A DNA stretch of 64,000 bases from Heligmosomoides polygyrus polygyrus (lineage: Eukaryota; Nematoda; Chromadorea; Rhabditida; Heligmosomidae): contig OX377202.1 in the NCBI GenBank assembly GCA_947396885.1, positions 9,486,001 through 9,550,000 on the forward strand, in the 5' to 3' direction. Position numbers and translations under genes: made by a program. This document shows positions 34,440 to 59,211 of the stretch, piece by piece. Within the stretch, counting starts at the first letter, position 1. Each line of letters opens with the position of its first letter. A model generated the notes under the pieces. It was not told the DNA's origin. It searched no databases and worked only from the letters and a program-made list of their open reading frames with translations.

Positions 34440-36050
34440 TGTGATTTTATTATTTATTTTATTTTCAATTAGTTCAAGCTCGGCAGTAACCAAGCGACAG
34501 CGGGTTTACTCTTAACCGACTAAATCATTGGAGATGGTTTCAGAAGTTTCTTTCCGCCAAGAAGGACAACAAAACAAACCACACCCGGGAAGACTAACTT
34601 CTGTAAAGAAAGGGGGACTGCGCAAACTCATCAAGTTCAATTCTTCTCAAACCACACTGAGCAGGAGACTATCTCAACGGTAGGACGGAACGACCCAAGT
34701 GTTGTACCTATATGGGAGAATCTCCTCTCTTTGGGAAACAACAAAATGCAAATATCTTTACCCCAGTACAACTCCGCGCAGAGTTCGGGACGACGGAAGC
34801 TCTCTGCCTGGGCACGGAGGACGGGCTGAGATAAGCTGGAAAAAGCGATGACGAGCAAGCGGTGGTGGCGCAGTGGGTAGAGCGGCAGCGTAATCCCCAT
34901 GGTCGCTGTTTCCAGCCAACCTGAGTCCGCCCATCGCGTGTAGGTAGACGGCTAACGCCGTCAACAGCCCAGCTTCCGTCGTCCCTAACTCTGCGAAGAG
35001 TTGTATTGGGGTCGAGATATCTGCATTTTGTTGTCTACCAGAGAGAGGCGATTCTGCTCATATACAACATTTGGGTTGTTCCGACCTATCGTTGAGATAG
35101 TCTCCTGATAAGACCCCTCCATAGTCAGTTGTTCAAAGAAGGCTGGTTCTCTTCGCAGCGGTAGCTTGCTTACGATCGATGAACTCCCTCATTAATAGTG
35201 GGTAGATGTAATCAATTTCCTGGTAAGACTGACCGCTGATTTCCACACCTCCCAGTGAACCACCGCTCGTCGGCTGTAGAAGATTGGAAAGTCACCAAAA
35301 TCGCATTTGTCAGTGCCTCATGCGTTGACGCTAACCCAAGTAAATCGCTGAGCTTCCGACTGTCGAGAGCTCCTGCACCGGTTCAAGCAAAGTGGCCTGG
35401 ATCAAATCTTCTCCAGTGATGAAAAGCGGATGGTTCACTACAAAAAAGCCGGAAAGCAACGAGCCAGGATTCTGACGTTAAAATCGGAGCTCCACAGAAA
35501 GAAAGTCCTGTTGTGCGTCTGGTGGATGTGTAGTGGTCCAGTGCATCGGGAGCTGCTCCACGTAGTGAAACTATCCTCGAGGGTCGCTTTTGCCAACAAC
35601 TCGGCAAGATCCAGCAAAAATTAGTATAGAAAGAAGACGATACAAGCCACTGTTTCTTCCACCAGGGCAACGGCCGACCGCTTACGGCACTTCAGACGCT
35701 GGAAAAATTTTTGGAATTGGGCTGGACCAAAATCAAGCAACCACGATACCCTCTACACATTACGCCGTCTGACTGTCATCTGCTTCGGTCGATGGATCAC
35801 TCCCTCCAGGATAGGCGCTTCACCGAAGTCGATGAGGTCACAGCGGTGGTACACGACTTCTTCAGGTCGAAGCCGAACAAACTCGACAGAGTTGTAATCC
35901 ACTCAGTGCATGAAAAGCGAAAGGAACTCATTGGGAATAACGATAGATTACGACAGTTTCTTCGTTTAAGTCAATCATTTTTCTTTTGTGGTACAATCTT
36001 ATTTTTCAGTGGAAGACAAATTTTGTTGCAAAATTTATGACTCAACCTAA
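34440..36050 (+). mobile_element. Mariner family E copy 1, with foldback insertion
   Basis: The right end GCAAAATTTATGACTCAACCTAA stands before TA (36,051-52) and matches copy 2. The left end was not found. Transposase pieces run from about 34,440 (FKLGSN-like N-terminus) through RLTSVKKGGLRKLIK, then after the 34,662-35,107 insertion to CRELLHRFKQ (out of frame), SSDEKRM (first Asp), CSGPVHRELLHVV and YPLHITPSDCHLL (third motif). Multiple frameshifts make it inactive. Confidence 0.8.
34662..35107. mobile_element. Foldback element with tRNA-like core
   Basis: Arms of about 145 bp (34,662-34,805 and 34,965-35,107), roughly 80% complementary, begin CAGGAGACTATCTCAACG and include ACAACAAAATGCA and GACGACGGAAGCT. 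The unpaired core holds a tRNA-like box A, GTGGCGCAGTGGGTAGAGCGG (34,867-), and a weak box B. It is inserted in the coding region of mariner family E copy 1. Confidence 0.75.
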
Positions 36051-36611
36051 TATACAGCAAGATTAAATCTCTACCCTTCCTCTTTCTTACAACTACTAAA
36101 GCCGAACCACAATATCAATCTATATTTATTCAGTCTCCAACGCATAAAATAGTTTAGGATATTGACGGAGGTGGAAACATATGATAGTAGCACAAGGACG
36201 TTGGACGGGCGAAATTTGCATTCTCCTAGATTAAATTAAAGTATATGTAGAGGGAAAGGTAGGTGATTTGTTGAGCAATGTGGTCAGTTCAAACATCATA
36301 ATCAGCCGGAAGGTGAATCGGAATGCGTTTGAGGAAGCACTACAACAACTCTCTAACAAATCTTATAGAGCTAAAGATCTTAAGGGCTTTCAAGACCAAT
36401 TTTTTAAAATGACAAATTTCTTGCTATTTTACATAAAAAGGCTGAGCACAGAAGAAAAGAACGCAGCTTCAGCTTAACAGATTCCCTAATAAGCTGAGAA
36501 AGAAGAAGAAAGCAAATAGCTCTAAAGTGATAGTCATGAAAGCTTTGTGAGTACAAATCCTGCTCTAGCTTTCGACCAGCTATAAATCCTCCGTAGTGAA
36601 AAGTAGCGTGT
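36051..36611. other. 3' flank of MFSD8-like copy 2, duplicated at copy 3
   Basis: ATCAATCTATATTTATYCAG at about 36,114-36,137 recurs at about 58,812-58,835, in both cases 470 and 380 bp beyond the stop codon of an MFSD8-like gene. This is residual homology from the duplication. No other gene seen. Confidence 0.5.
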
Positions 36612-51495
<14,884 letters not shown>

Positions 51496-51866
51496 CTAAG
51501 AGAGAGTGAGTATCTAGAGGCACGGTATAGAAAGTCTATGAAGGATAACACTTTATGTACATCATATGCCGTACTGCATAAAGACGAAAAACTCTTGTAG
51601 GTTTAATAGAAAGTGATGCTGCAGCGAGAAGAAATTATCTTGGATTCATTTTGGTTGCCAAATCATCCAAGTTTCTATCGTTATAGGGGAGCCGTCTTTA
51701 AATGTATTACTTTGGTGCAAAAGAAATGCAGGTTTTTTGTATTAATGGTTTTAACTCTATTTTTGTTTAATAAACCAAGACTTTTTCATAAGATGTTATG
51801 CCTTGTTGGCAAGCATATTATATGGCCATCAGCTTAACTGGTTCCATGCTGATATCAGCGCGCCTC

Positions 51867-51982
51867 ATCCCGGTATACGGGTGAGTGCTGATAGGTCCGA
51901 CGAGGTGTAGACGTTGCGTTCGATCAAACGGCGCCGATGGTGCAAAGGAGAGCCATCAGCACTCGCTTGTATATCGGGATGT
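51867..51982. repeat. Inverted repeat beside a tRNA-like gene
   Basis: CATCCCGGTATACGGGTGAG... (51,867-893) and ATCAGCACTCGCTTGTATAT... (51,956-982) are complementary over about 27 bp with a few mismatches, suggesting a small foldback element. Confidence 0.6.
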
Positions 51983-52004
51983 GGATGTTGGGTTGTATCA
52001 AGCA

Positions 52005-52079
52005 GCGCCAGTGGTGTAATGGCGTAAAGCATTCCCGCCCGGTCAAAGGGAAGTGCGGGTTCGAGTCCCGCTTGGTGCT
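52005..52079 (+). tRNA. tRNA-like sequence, probably pseudogene (Asp-GTC-like)
   Basis: The acceptor GCGCCAG/TTGGTGC pairs over 7 bp (two G-U), the D-arm region is TGGTGTAATGG, and the T arm GCGGG-TTCGAGT-CCCGC is perfect, with correct spacing. The anticodon stem TTCCC/GGGAA is perfect but the loop is 11 nt (GCCCGGTCAAA), four too long. It contains GTC, so a tRNA-Asp origin is possible. A 15-bp-arm hairpin follows at 52,087-52,129 (GCTGTCATAAGGATG), so this may be the head of a SINE or a damaged tRNA. Confidence 0.45.
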
Positions 52080-52211
52080 AAGTTTTGCTGTCATAAGGAT
52101 GTTTTTCATCAAAGCGTCCTTATGACAGCTTGCAACCTCGATACCAGCCTCTTGAGGCTTAAAGAAACTGCTTGGAATCATATTATATGCGCTTTCTAAG
52201 TATGTATGCGG

Positions 52212-52860
52212 AATTCAATTCAAGTCACTTTTTACGAAAATAATTTGCTTTTTATTTTCAGATGTGTAAACGCGATTTTCGTCAATTTTTCGGCTTTGGA
52301 TGATGTCGGCAAGCTTCCTTTTGGTTCAGCCACTAGGCAAACGTCGCCTGTTATCATAACGTATCCATTTCTTATCGAAGGTGGCAATCAGTTCAAGAAA
52401 CGGATCCGTTGCCATTGCGTCAAGGTTGGGCCAACGACATCTCAAAAGGACGATTTTTCTAATTTTCGGTCAATTTAGCTTCGTGGTCTTCTCAATTTGC
52501 TTCAAATAACGAACAACTGATCGACGATCGACGCGATCGACGTCGAGTTACTCGGCAACATCTCGCGTGGTTTTGCGCCGACCAGCTTCGACTGACGCCT
52601 TCAATGGATCATCATCAACGGCTGGTCGATGGTTGCTACGTGATTCGTCTTCGAGGCTGGGTTGCCGGCACGAAACTTTGGGAACCAACGTTGTACTGTG
52701 CCTTCGTTGACACCTCCCTGTCAGCATACTCTATTGATATTTCAAGCGGTTTGGCGGTAGTCCGTCGCAGTTTTAACTAGTAGAAGCTGATTTGAAGAAA
52801 ATCAAGACAGCTGAAAATAAAAACCAAATTATTTCTTAAACAAGCGACTTGAATTGAATT
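52212..52860 (-). mobile_element. Degenerate mariner-like element, family G
   Basis: Terminal inverted repeat AATTCAATTCAAGTCACTT at the left and AAGCGACTTGAATTGAATT at the right. The minus-strand remnant includes a KTTKLN-like linker, then ATFDKKWIRYDNRR, a mariner DE-W motif with Lys in place of Glu. The C-terminal half is missing. It ends about 11 bp before mariner family D copy 2. Confidence 0.68.
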
Positions 52861-52871
52861 TCAGGCATATA

Positions 52872-53751
52872 CCAGGCTGTCCAATAATTCTTGTCCGAAA
52901 ATTTCACCATTTTTAATTTTTTTTCAACTTTCTTGAAAAGCAAGTCTGTTCAACAATATAATCACCACAGTTATCCACAACAGTGGCCCATCGATTGGGC
53001 AGGTCGCCGATGCCCTTCGCCCAGAACTCCGGGGGCTGCGACTCGAAGAAGTCCGCGCTGTCGGATTTGAGGTTGTCGTAGTTGGTGAATTTTCCTCCGG
53101 CCAAATGGTGCTTCAGCGGGCGGAACAAGTGGTAGTCGGAGGGGGCGAGGTCCTCGGAATACGGCGGATGGGCAACCGTCTCCCAGCCGAGCGTCGCCAA
53201 CTTCTGCTGGGTCTTCTTCGCCACGTGGGGGCGCGCGTAGTCGTGCAGCAGGTGGACCGAGGCCCGTCGGGGACGCTTTTCTCGGATGGCGGCGGCTAGT
53301 TTCTCGAGCTGATCGGTGTAGATGGAGGCGGTGACCGTCCTGCCTTGCGGGAGCAGCTCGAAATACAGCATGCCCTTGGCGTCCCACCAGAAGGCCTCCC
53401 GCTGTGCCCCCTGTCCTCGAGGCTCGTGTCGCCGCTCTCGAAACGATTGAGCCAGCGCCTGACTGTGCGTTGGGACACTGCATCCTCCTTGCACGCTCTG
53501 CAGATGTTGGCGACCGCGGAGCCTGTGTCGTTGCCCAGCAGCCACTCGTAGTACATGAACGTACGAATTCGACCTTGGTCCATTTTAGCTTGTACTGGTA
53601 GCTAGACGCGGGGACTACGCCTTATATACCCCTGGCGTGGAACTCTGGAGAATCTTCTAGAAGGTTTTTACACTTGCCTGATATTATAACACTTCTAAGG
53701 AAAATTATAGAATTTTGAAAATTTTCGGACAGAAATTATTGGACAGCCTGG
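52872..53751 (-). mobile_element. Mariner family D copy 2, internally deleted (880 bp)
   Basis: Ends CCAGGCTGTCCAATAATTC and GAAATTATTGGACAGCCTGG between TA sites. The ATG at 53,583 (MDQGRIRTF) and the TATATA promoter are kept, unlike copy 1. About 376 bp is deleted, joining SGRPS codons to the WWDAKGM region, and the first catalytic Asp is lost. The second motif reads HDYARPH. It is a non-autonomous derivative that a copy with an active transposase could mobilise. Confidence 0.9.
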
Positions 53752-54031
53752 TATTTATAAAGCGCATATCATATTTAACACACTGACGACAATATGAGCC
53801 GCCAGTGGCTCATAACTTTTCGCACTATTTTTGTACTACTGCCGTCGGTGTTTATACTTTTTTTCTGTTTCCAATCATCTGTGATAGAAGAAAGCCAACA
53901 GGAATAAGCAAGAAAAATGTTGCTTTCGTTAGATACATCTAATTAAAAAAATTTACTAAGAAGGAGACCAATTCTAAAATGAAGTCAATTCAAGTCAGTC
54001 TTTTTCGCCCAAACTTCGGTTATGGAAGCTA

Positions 54032-55257
54032 TTAGGTTGTAACGAAATAAATGGCACTGAACCACTGTAAATTTAAACAGTTAATATCTCGGCTTGTAGG
54101 CAAGTTTATTAATCGAAATAAAAACCATCTGATTCTACACATCTTTGCCAACGTGACACAAGCTTTTTTCTCCCAGTAGCATAAAAATCAGAAGTTCTGG
54201 AATTGACGAAATCTTCGAAGGCACTTTCGGCATCCTGTTGGTATTTGAATATTTCCCTACCAAGAAGTCGCCAAGATGCTTGAAGAAATGGTAGTCTGTT
54301 GGGGAGAGGTCGGGAGAAAACGGGGGATGTGGCAGAGTTTCAAGGCCCGGCTCATTCAATTTCTGCAACGTCATTCGTGCTACATGGGGCGAGCATTGTG
54401 GTGCAGAAGGAGAACGCCTTCGGTTTACCAAGGCCGGCCGGATATCCTTCAACTTTTTAACCTTTGAGGGAGGAAGCTGTGGTGAATAATTCCCAGCGAA
54501 CACCACCATACTGTCACCATTACTTTCTTTTGGTGCAATTCCGGTTTCGCAAAAACCTTGGGGCTCTCATCGCTGCCCACCCACTGTGCCGATCGTCGCC
54601 TGTTGTCGTACGTTATCCATTTCTCGTCACAGGTTACGATGCGATCAAGGAATGGGTCCGTTTCGTTCCGTAGAAGCAGTGCGGACGAGATCTCATATCG
54701 TCGGTTTCTTTGCTCCTCAGACAGCTCGTGAGGCACCCATCTTTCCAGCTTTTTGGTCTTTCCAGTTTCCTTCAGATGCCGGGCAGCTGTGTTGTGACTG
54801 ACGCCAAGAACCTTCGCTATCTCCCTGGTACCTCTGTGTGGATCCTCCTCTACCATATCTCTCAGCTTGTCCTCATCAACATCACTATGCCTCCCACGAC
54901 CTTCGTGTTCTTCCAAGCTCTCTTCTCCATTCCGATACTTCTGATACCAACGATACGCCGTCCGAATTGTGGAACATCCTTGACCGAATGCGGCGTTGAT
55001 CTTCCCGTCCGCCTCCTTAGCTGTAGTGCCCAGCTTGAATTCATACAATGCCTCGGATTACCCTTTTGTCCATCTGCAAAAAAGTCAATAAAACTCTAAA
55101 GTTTTCCCACTTTTACATAGAAAAGGGTACTCGCCGGTAGAGCAAAGTTTGCACTTCTAAATGATATGCCACGTGTCACGGTTTGTTCTTGAACAAACGC
55201 GTAAAGACGCGCCAAAAAATGGCGCGAGCCAGTGCCATTTAATTCGTTACAACCTAA
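54032..55257 (-). mobile_element. Bandit-like mariner, copy 2 (defective)
   Basis: 1226 bp between TA sites, ends TTAGGTTGTAACGAAATAAA and TTTAATTCGTTACAACCTAA. The minus transposase has a 5-nt deletion soon after MDKRVIRG, a ~57-bp deletion between SFLP and KVKKLKDIRP, and the altered SPSAPQCSPHV where HDNARPHV should be. VTCDEKW and SPTDYHFF are kept. It is inserted inside the foldback element. Confidence 0.92.
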
Positions 55258-55592
55258 TATTTGGTGCGCCGGTCAGGAATCTTGCATCCGTTTTAGAATC
55301 TTCGGCAGATTACGTGAGGTTACGGTAGGTACGGGTGAGTAAGGATGGCGGAGTTATGGTCACCGATTTCCTCCAATCTTCGTCTATGGGAGGTTATTTG
55401 GAGTGCCAATCACAAATCTTATATCCGCTTTTAGTAGTCTATTTTACAATCATCTTCAATCTATTGGAAGCAAATAAAATCTATAGTCAGATCAATTCAA
55501 GGCAGCTTAATTTACGATCATCTTCAATTCAAATCAATCTAATACAATCATCCTCAAATATCGCGGCTGAAAACGAGAAGAATAATTAATAA

Positions 55593-56086
55593 AGGATGAA
55601 GGATAAAAGACGGCGTTACTCAATCTTTTTTGGGATGCGCCACGCATTCTACTTCTACGGGGTGGAGATGGAGATGTGGAATGCGAATACGGCCACATAA
55701 TGACTTACGATGGCCAGCCGATGAACAAGTCAGCGCTTTATCCTTCCCGGACAAGTCTGGTACCAATTCACCGACCCCAGAAGGATAGAAGGCTTGGTTG
55801 GCCTGGGCGGGAAATCCGAATCAGGAACCTGGTATCGGGTGCACGCGACAGTCGCGCCTCCTCCGGCTGCGCTACACGCGCCCTGGAATGCGAATACGAC
55901 CATATTATGAATGACTTGCGATGAAGAAGTCAGAAAAATGTTTATCCTTCCCAGACAAGTCTGGTACCAATTCACCGACACCGGAGGGATGGAAGGCTTT
56001 GTTGGTCTGGGCGGAAATCCGAACCAGGAACCTGGTATCGGGTGCATGCGGCAGCCGGTACCTATTCCGACTGCGCTACTGGGCCC
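55593..56086 (-). mobile_element. Dimeric SINE family A (copies 6a and 6b)
   Basis: Two head-to-tail SINE-A units on the minus strand (junction about 55,884; the second lacks its 3' part). They are flanked once by AATAATTAATAA (55,581-92) and AATAATCAATAA (56,087-98). A single pair of target repeats means the dimer inserted as one transcript. Confidence 0.85.
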
Positions 56087-56639
56087 AATAATCAATAATT
56101 GAACAGGAAACCAAACACGGACAGGGACCAACACCATAACCAACGGATTCATACAAAGAAATAGAAAGAAAGTACATGAAACAAAAAAGTGGTCTACGGG
56201 GGACATTATGAGCCACCGGTGGCTCATAGCACGCGCGTCCCATGCGGTTTTTTTTTTGCCGCAAAGCGCGATTGTCGTCAATGTGTTTAGCTTTCCAACA
56301 ATGTGCAATAGCTTATGCGAAAGTTCTTAGTTCATTTCGAAAAAAATAGAGCTGAAACCAATAAAACAGATCTCTGCATTTCTTTTGCATCAGCCTGATA
56401 GAAGGCGAAAAGCAGCACTAAGGCTTAACATGAGTAACTTTTAGATACATTTACCTTATGGGGAGCGCAGACCATGACACAGCCGTGCCGTGAAGTGTGA
56501 AATGAACGGTGGGTAGTGGTCTTGATCAGTATTATGTGACCAATATGCAAATTAACTTTGACATTAGCGTGCGTAAACCCAAAAGCAGTGCGGTTCGGGG
56601 CTAATCTGAGTTTGCGTTGCTTTCGTAACCCGTGGTAAA

Positions 56640-57015
56640 TAAGTTCTTGAACAAAGATGGGAATGAGCTCTGCTGCAAGAAGCGGCCAATTTTTTGACGA
56701 AAAGTGTTTACAAATACAGTAGGAATAGAAATGGCAATAGCCAGCTATCGACCAATGTGCTTGTTGAGCGTGCTCTACAAGCTATTCACGAAAATCATTC
56801 CCGCGCACATATTGCGAACAATGGCTGAAGCACAAACGGTAGAACAAGCTGGATTTCGTCGAGGAGTCAGCTGCGTGGACCACATATTAAGCCGTCGCGA
56901 GGGTCATCGAAGTATGCAATGAATACCACTTGCCCCTTGTCCTACCCTTTGTTGACTACGAAAAGGCCTTTGACAGCGTGGAAACGGATGCAATTCTGTC
57001 AGCGCTGGTCGATTA
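56640..57015 (+). mobile_element. RTE-like LINE fragment, RT fingers/palm
   Basis: Plus frames: SYRPMCLLSVLYKLFTKII, VEQAGFRRGVSCVDHI, then after a frameshift LPLVLPFVDYEKAFDSVE with the first catalytic Asp, ending at a stop after LSALVD. No endonuclease or FADD box. Between 56,290 and 56,639 nothing is recognised. Confidence 0.82.
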
Positions 57016-57223
57016 ACATCGGTAGATCTGCTCTTCGTTCCTTGTAAGGCGATCACCTGGTATGTGACTCGCTGCTTCGAGAAGAGCTTGCAAATCGGCG
57101 TTGGAAGAGAATGACCTAGCGTTGTAGGGGCATAGCAGGAAACAGTCTCTATTTCGTGTCCCAGATGCGTCATCACGGTCCAGAATCGAACTAACTGTAA
57201 TTCTGGTCTCCGCTCATACGGCT

Positions 57224-57262
57224 CTACATCCTGTCAAAATAGCATCGCAAAAGCTCACCTTG
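57224..57262 (-). mobile_element. SINE-B body fragment
   Basis: CTACATCCTGTCAAAATAGC and GCATCGCAAAAGCTCACC match the complement of the conserved SINE-B body at about 23,345-23,390. Only 39 bp remain. Confidence 0.5.
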
Positions 57263-57670
57263 AGTTGGGAACCTTTTCTTGCTAGGCTTGTGAAAGAGAT
57301 CTCGACCTCTCTCACTAACTATAAGTCCCGTAGAAGGTTTCGTGGAATGTCCGTTTGGTTTTGCAATGGAACTTGCCATGACAAAACTAAAGCCACCGTT
57401 CGATACATGTTTTGTACTATATATTACCCTCTGCTACTGCTCTGAAGAAATGATCAGAAGTGGACAAGGAAATCTTTGTTGCTCGGCTTGCGGTACCAAT
57501 TCATCCTGAAAACTCCTCCAGAGAGGCAAACCTATGAAAACATTTTGGAAGCCAATTTTTCTGTAGACTCTTCTCAAGTGAGCTTTGTATGCTCAGACAG
57601 CTCGCTTAAGAAGGTGAAACTGTGTACGTACACCTACACACAAGGCTTATTACTTTGTTTGAGAGAGAAG

Positions 57671-57840
57671 GGGAATGCCCTGTGCATCGTTAAGCTGGGT
57701 TGACCACCGATCTCTGCTATTGTCACCGCAATATATACGTGCATATTTCCCATCGTAGCGCTTACGAGTGATTATTTTGAGCGATGTGTGGTGACAAACC
57801 CTACTTCTTTTAGGTGCGATTTTCAAGGAGCTCATGTTAA
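57671..57840 (-). promoter_or_regulatory. Conserved block upstream of MFSD8-like copy 2
   Basis: Counterpart of 28,596-28,795, with GCGATGTGTGGTGACA, GTGCATATTTC and GCATCGTTAAGC shared. A minus frame of 61 codons covers it (SLKIAPKRS...CHHTSLKII). The copy 1 block keeps CHHTSLK but stops soon after, so coding status is unclear. Confidence 0.5.
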
Positions 57841-57933
57841 TTTAGGCTGAGGTGCAATAGTGAGCCTCAACGTCTTCGAAGTAAGGCCCGAAGTCGTAGA
57901 ACTTGGCACATCCTTTAAGGAGACAAAACATTT

Positions 57934-58141
57934 CATGCCCGGTCAACGAACAGTGGCTAGAAAATATTCCGCCGTAACTTCAGCTTTGATTTGTGCTACA
58001 TTTTCTGCTTTTGTTACAATACCTTTAATACATACCATCGCATCAACACCGCAAGTAGATTCCCTGTACGACATGAGTTTCGCAAATCTTGTCCCATATC
58101 CATGCGTCTCTAACCTTGACCACTGTTCTCATGTTTCTTGA
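57934..58141 (+). pseudogene. Possible cuticle-collagen N-terminal domain remnant
   Basis: From the ATG in TTCATGCCCGG the frame reads a basic start, then RKYSAVTSALICATFSAFVT, IPLIHTI, and DSLYDMSF. YSAVT..., VTxPL and DxxxDMxF resemble the nematode cuticle-collagen N-terminal module (membrane anchor). No Gly-X-Y repeat follows before the stop at 58,139-41, and no clear downstream exon was found, so it is either a gene remnant, a first exon, or chance. Confidence 0.33.
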
Positions 58142-58529
58142 TGCCTTCCCTCCATTATAACTCATCACGAATTTGAATTTGAATTCAATTTTGAATCTCG
58201 GAAACATCTCGAAGCACCTCCAGCGCTCCCGCCAAAAGGCGCCAAAACAGGGCATAAAAGCCGGTCCAGACTTGTAATAAGGTTCATTTCTCTCACTTCC
58301 CGTGTATCGCATTGTATTGTTTTCTCGCTCGTATCACTGTCGTCTCCGGATAAAGTGCTTCACTATGCGTTTCTTCGCTGTGTCTACCGGTCGCATCCGG
58401 ATCAGTATCGAAGCAAGGAGTTGCAAGGTCGGCCTAGGGCCGGCACAATCTACGGCAGTGTTGGATAAGTCAGGAACTTGCAAGCATCTCTGAGTGAAAT
58501 GGCAGTTCAAGGGGAAGGAACTTCGATTG

Positions 58530-58760
58530 GTGGACAAGTCTGATACCAAGTCACCAAACCCGGAGGGATGGAAGGCTTGGTTGGGCTGGACAGGAAATCT
58601 AAACCATGAACCTACAGTACCGCTCAAATTCTTTGCAGAAAAGACGCTTTGCGACGGATTAATCCGCCGCAAAGCGTCTTTTTTGCAAAGAATTTGAGCG
58701 GTATTGTAGTACCGTGTGACGAATCAGCCGGCACCTCTTCCGAATGCGCTGCACGCGCAC
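58530..58760 (-). mobile_element. SINE family A, copy 7, interrupted by a palindrome
   Basis: The minus-strand head (GCGTGCAGCGCATTCGGAAG) and body (GGTGACTTGGTATCAGACTT) match family A. Between box B and the head sits a 96-bp palindromic insert (58,613-58,708). The 3' part is missing or diverged. The preceding 58,142-58,529 holds nothing I can name. Confidence 0.75.
58613..58708. mobile_element. Loop-less 96-bp palindromic insert
   Basis: Arms 58,613-58,660 and 58,661-58,708 are complementary at 45 of 48 positions with no loop (TACAGTACCGCTCAAATTCT... to ...GAATTTGAGCGGTATTGTA). It looks like a tiny foldback MITE inside SINE copy 7. Confidence 0.85.
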
Positions 58761-59211
58761 GTTTCTATTTTAATTCCTTATTTTTGTAAGACACAAAAAT
58801 TTAACCATAAGATCAATCTATATTTATCCAGTCTCAGGCACATGATGCGGTTACAGAATTTTCTGTAGTACATATAAATACGTACACGGTAGTTTGACAA
58901 AGTCGTCGAAGTGAGAAAGCTTTATTCGCATACAGATAGAATAAATGGCTGGATTTGAATACAGTTGAAGAAGAAGCACAAAACCTATTACAGGGCTCTT
59001 TCAACGGTTTTCACTACCAGATTTCAGGAACGACAAATTTCTTGCGTCTCACGTGAGAAACGGAGGAAAGCAGCAGGAATTCATTAGATGCACTACGATG
59101 AGGATGAGCTAGGTAAACACATTGGAAATGGAAGGCTCGCAAATTTTGTGAAAACGAAACCCGTTAACGTTCATTGAGCTATAATTCCTCCGCCATACAG
59201 AGGTGCTTCGT
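58761..59211. other. 3' flank of MFSD8-like copy 3
   Basis: Contains the duplicated ATCAATCTATATTTATCCAG block also found beyond copy 2. No gene. Confidence 0.45.

Larger units (their letters stand above)
53779..56285. mobile_element. TTAA-flanked foldback element, copy 2, with nested insertions
   Basis: The left end CACACTGACGACAATATGAG follows TTAA (53,775-78). The right end ATTGTCGTCAATGTG precedes TTTA (56,286-89), a one-base decay of TTAA. Without the bandit-like mariner (54,032-55,257) and the SINE dimer (55,593-56,086) the length is close to that of copy 1. It carries the exact 20-bp palindrome ATGAGCCACCGGTGGCTCAT at 56,208-56,227. Confidence 0.8.
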
